This document shows positions 52,834 to 52,957 of a stretch of DNA of 52,957 nt, in pieces. Below the pieces are notes generated by a model that was not told where the DNA came from, ran no database searches, and saw only the letters and a list, made by a program, of their open reading frames with translations. Position 1 is the stretch's first letter. Each line of letters begins with the position of its first letter. A program made the translations under genes and the position numbers. This DNA comes from Candidatus Hatepunaea meridiana (GTDB taxonomy: Bacteria > Electryoneota > AABM5-125-24 > Hatepunaeales > Hatepunaeaceae), in assembly GCA_030765125.1 (NCBI GenBank), contig JAVCDD010000366.1:1-52957 (forward strand), in the 5' to 3' direction.

Positions 52834-52957
52834 TGAACGACAATTAGAATTCCCGTCTAACGACAATTAAAATTCCCACATTGAATAACAGAATCAGGTA
52901 TACTATTCAGATCATATATAAGGAGGATCTGAATGGTCACTGATCAACAGGTGAGGA
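52831..52957 (+). mobile_element. left end of an IS21-like insertion sequence
   Basis: Direct repeats AACGACAATTAGAATTCCC (52836) and AACGACAATTAAAATTCCC (52859), period 23, are the multiple end repeats typical of IS21-family termini. A non-coding leader and the start of an open frame follow. The right part lies outside the window. Confidence 0.6.
52933..52957 (+). CDS. transposase start (IstA-like), partial
   Basis: AAGGAGG (52920-52926) stands six bases before an ATG opening MVTDQQVR at the window edge. This resembles the N-terminus of IstA transposases of IS21-family elements. Only eight codons are visible, so identity rests mainly on the end repeats upstream. Confidence 0.5.

Noticed and set aside
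1-52957. tRNA or rRNA genes
   Set aside because: I saw no cloverleaf with a GTTCGANNC arm or rRNA-like segment on either strand, by eye only.

Overview
This window is dominated by a modular polyketide/non-ribosomal-peptide gene cluster of about 48 kb. It lies in an AT-rich bacterial genome (roughly 40% GC by eye) that is unusually full of small palindromic repeats. Signal peptides, lipoproteins, an OmpA-like anchor and a predicted outer-membrane barrel point to a Gram-negative (diderm) cell. The repeat habit, the TPR-CHAT protein and the Fic protein would fit an environmental lineage near Bacteroidetes or candidate phyla of the FCB group. No rRNA or taxonomic marker is present, so the host is not assigned.

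Layout. 1-1440: left flank with a MITE-like repeat and one small membrane protein. 1684-8091: NRPS-1 (A-T-C-A-T-E). 8264-13393: a membrane beta-propeller protein, a Fic protein with a clear promoter, an EcsC/TerB-like protein and a DUF697-like protein. 13691-15771: type II thioesterase and a beta-lactamase-fold lipoprotein, convergent on a strong terminator. 15947-23668 (minus): NRPS-2 (C-A-T-C-A-T-reductase). 24023-30535: PKS-1 (AT-KS-AT-DH-KR-ACP). 30867-34732: two small proteins and a secreted TPR-CHAT protein. 34903-44394: PKS/NRPS hybrid (KS-AT-ACP-aminotransferase-C-A-T-C). 44718-51572: second DUF697-like protein, a small membrane protein, a cyclic-peptide-type ABC exporter, an SPFH protein, a PBP1-OmpA lipoprotein, a phosphopantetheinyl transferase and an outer-membrane-like protein. 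51573-52957: terminator, a broken DinB gene, and a lipoprotein gene cut by the start of an IS21-like element.

How the genes work together. Domain ends fit one order: PKS-1 -> hybrid -> NRPS-1 -> NRPS-2. PKS-1 ends in an ACP plus docking-like helix and the hybrid starts with a docking-like coiled coil. The hybrid ends in a lone C domain and NRPS-1 starts with A-T, the same split as in iturin/mycosubtilin synthetases. NRPS-1 ends in an epimerase and NRPS-2 starts with a C domain carrying the motif usual downstream of E domains. The expected product is a beta-amino-acyl chain (made by the embedded aminotransferase) joined to five amino acids: one predicted glycine, and one D-residue. Instead of a thioesterase, the line ends in a domain resembling cyanobacterial acyl-ACP reductase, with its cysteine conserved, so release as a peptide aldehyde is proposed. 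A free beta-amine and a C-terminal aldehyde in one molecule could close to a macrocyclic imine, which would fit the cyclic-peptide-type exporter. The order, the aldehyde and the ring are inference.

Second theme. At least six palindromic or hairpin repeats sit in frame inside the megasynthase coding regions, including the same perfect 30-bp palindrome in both NRPS-2 and the hybrid. Related repeats fill most intergenic gaps.
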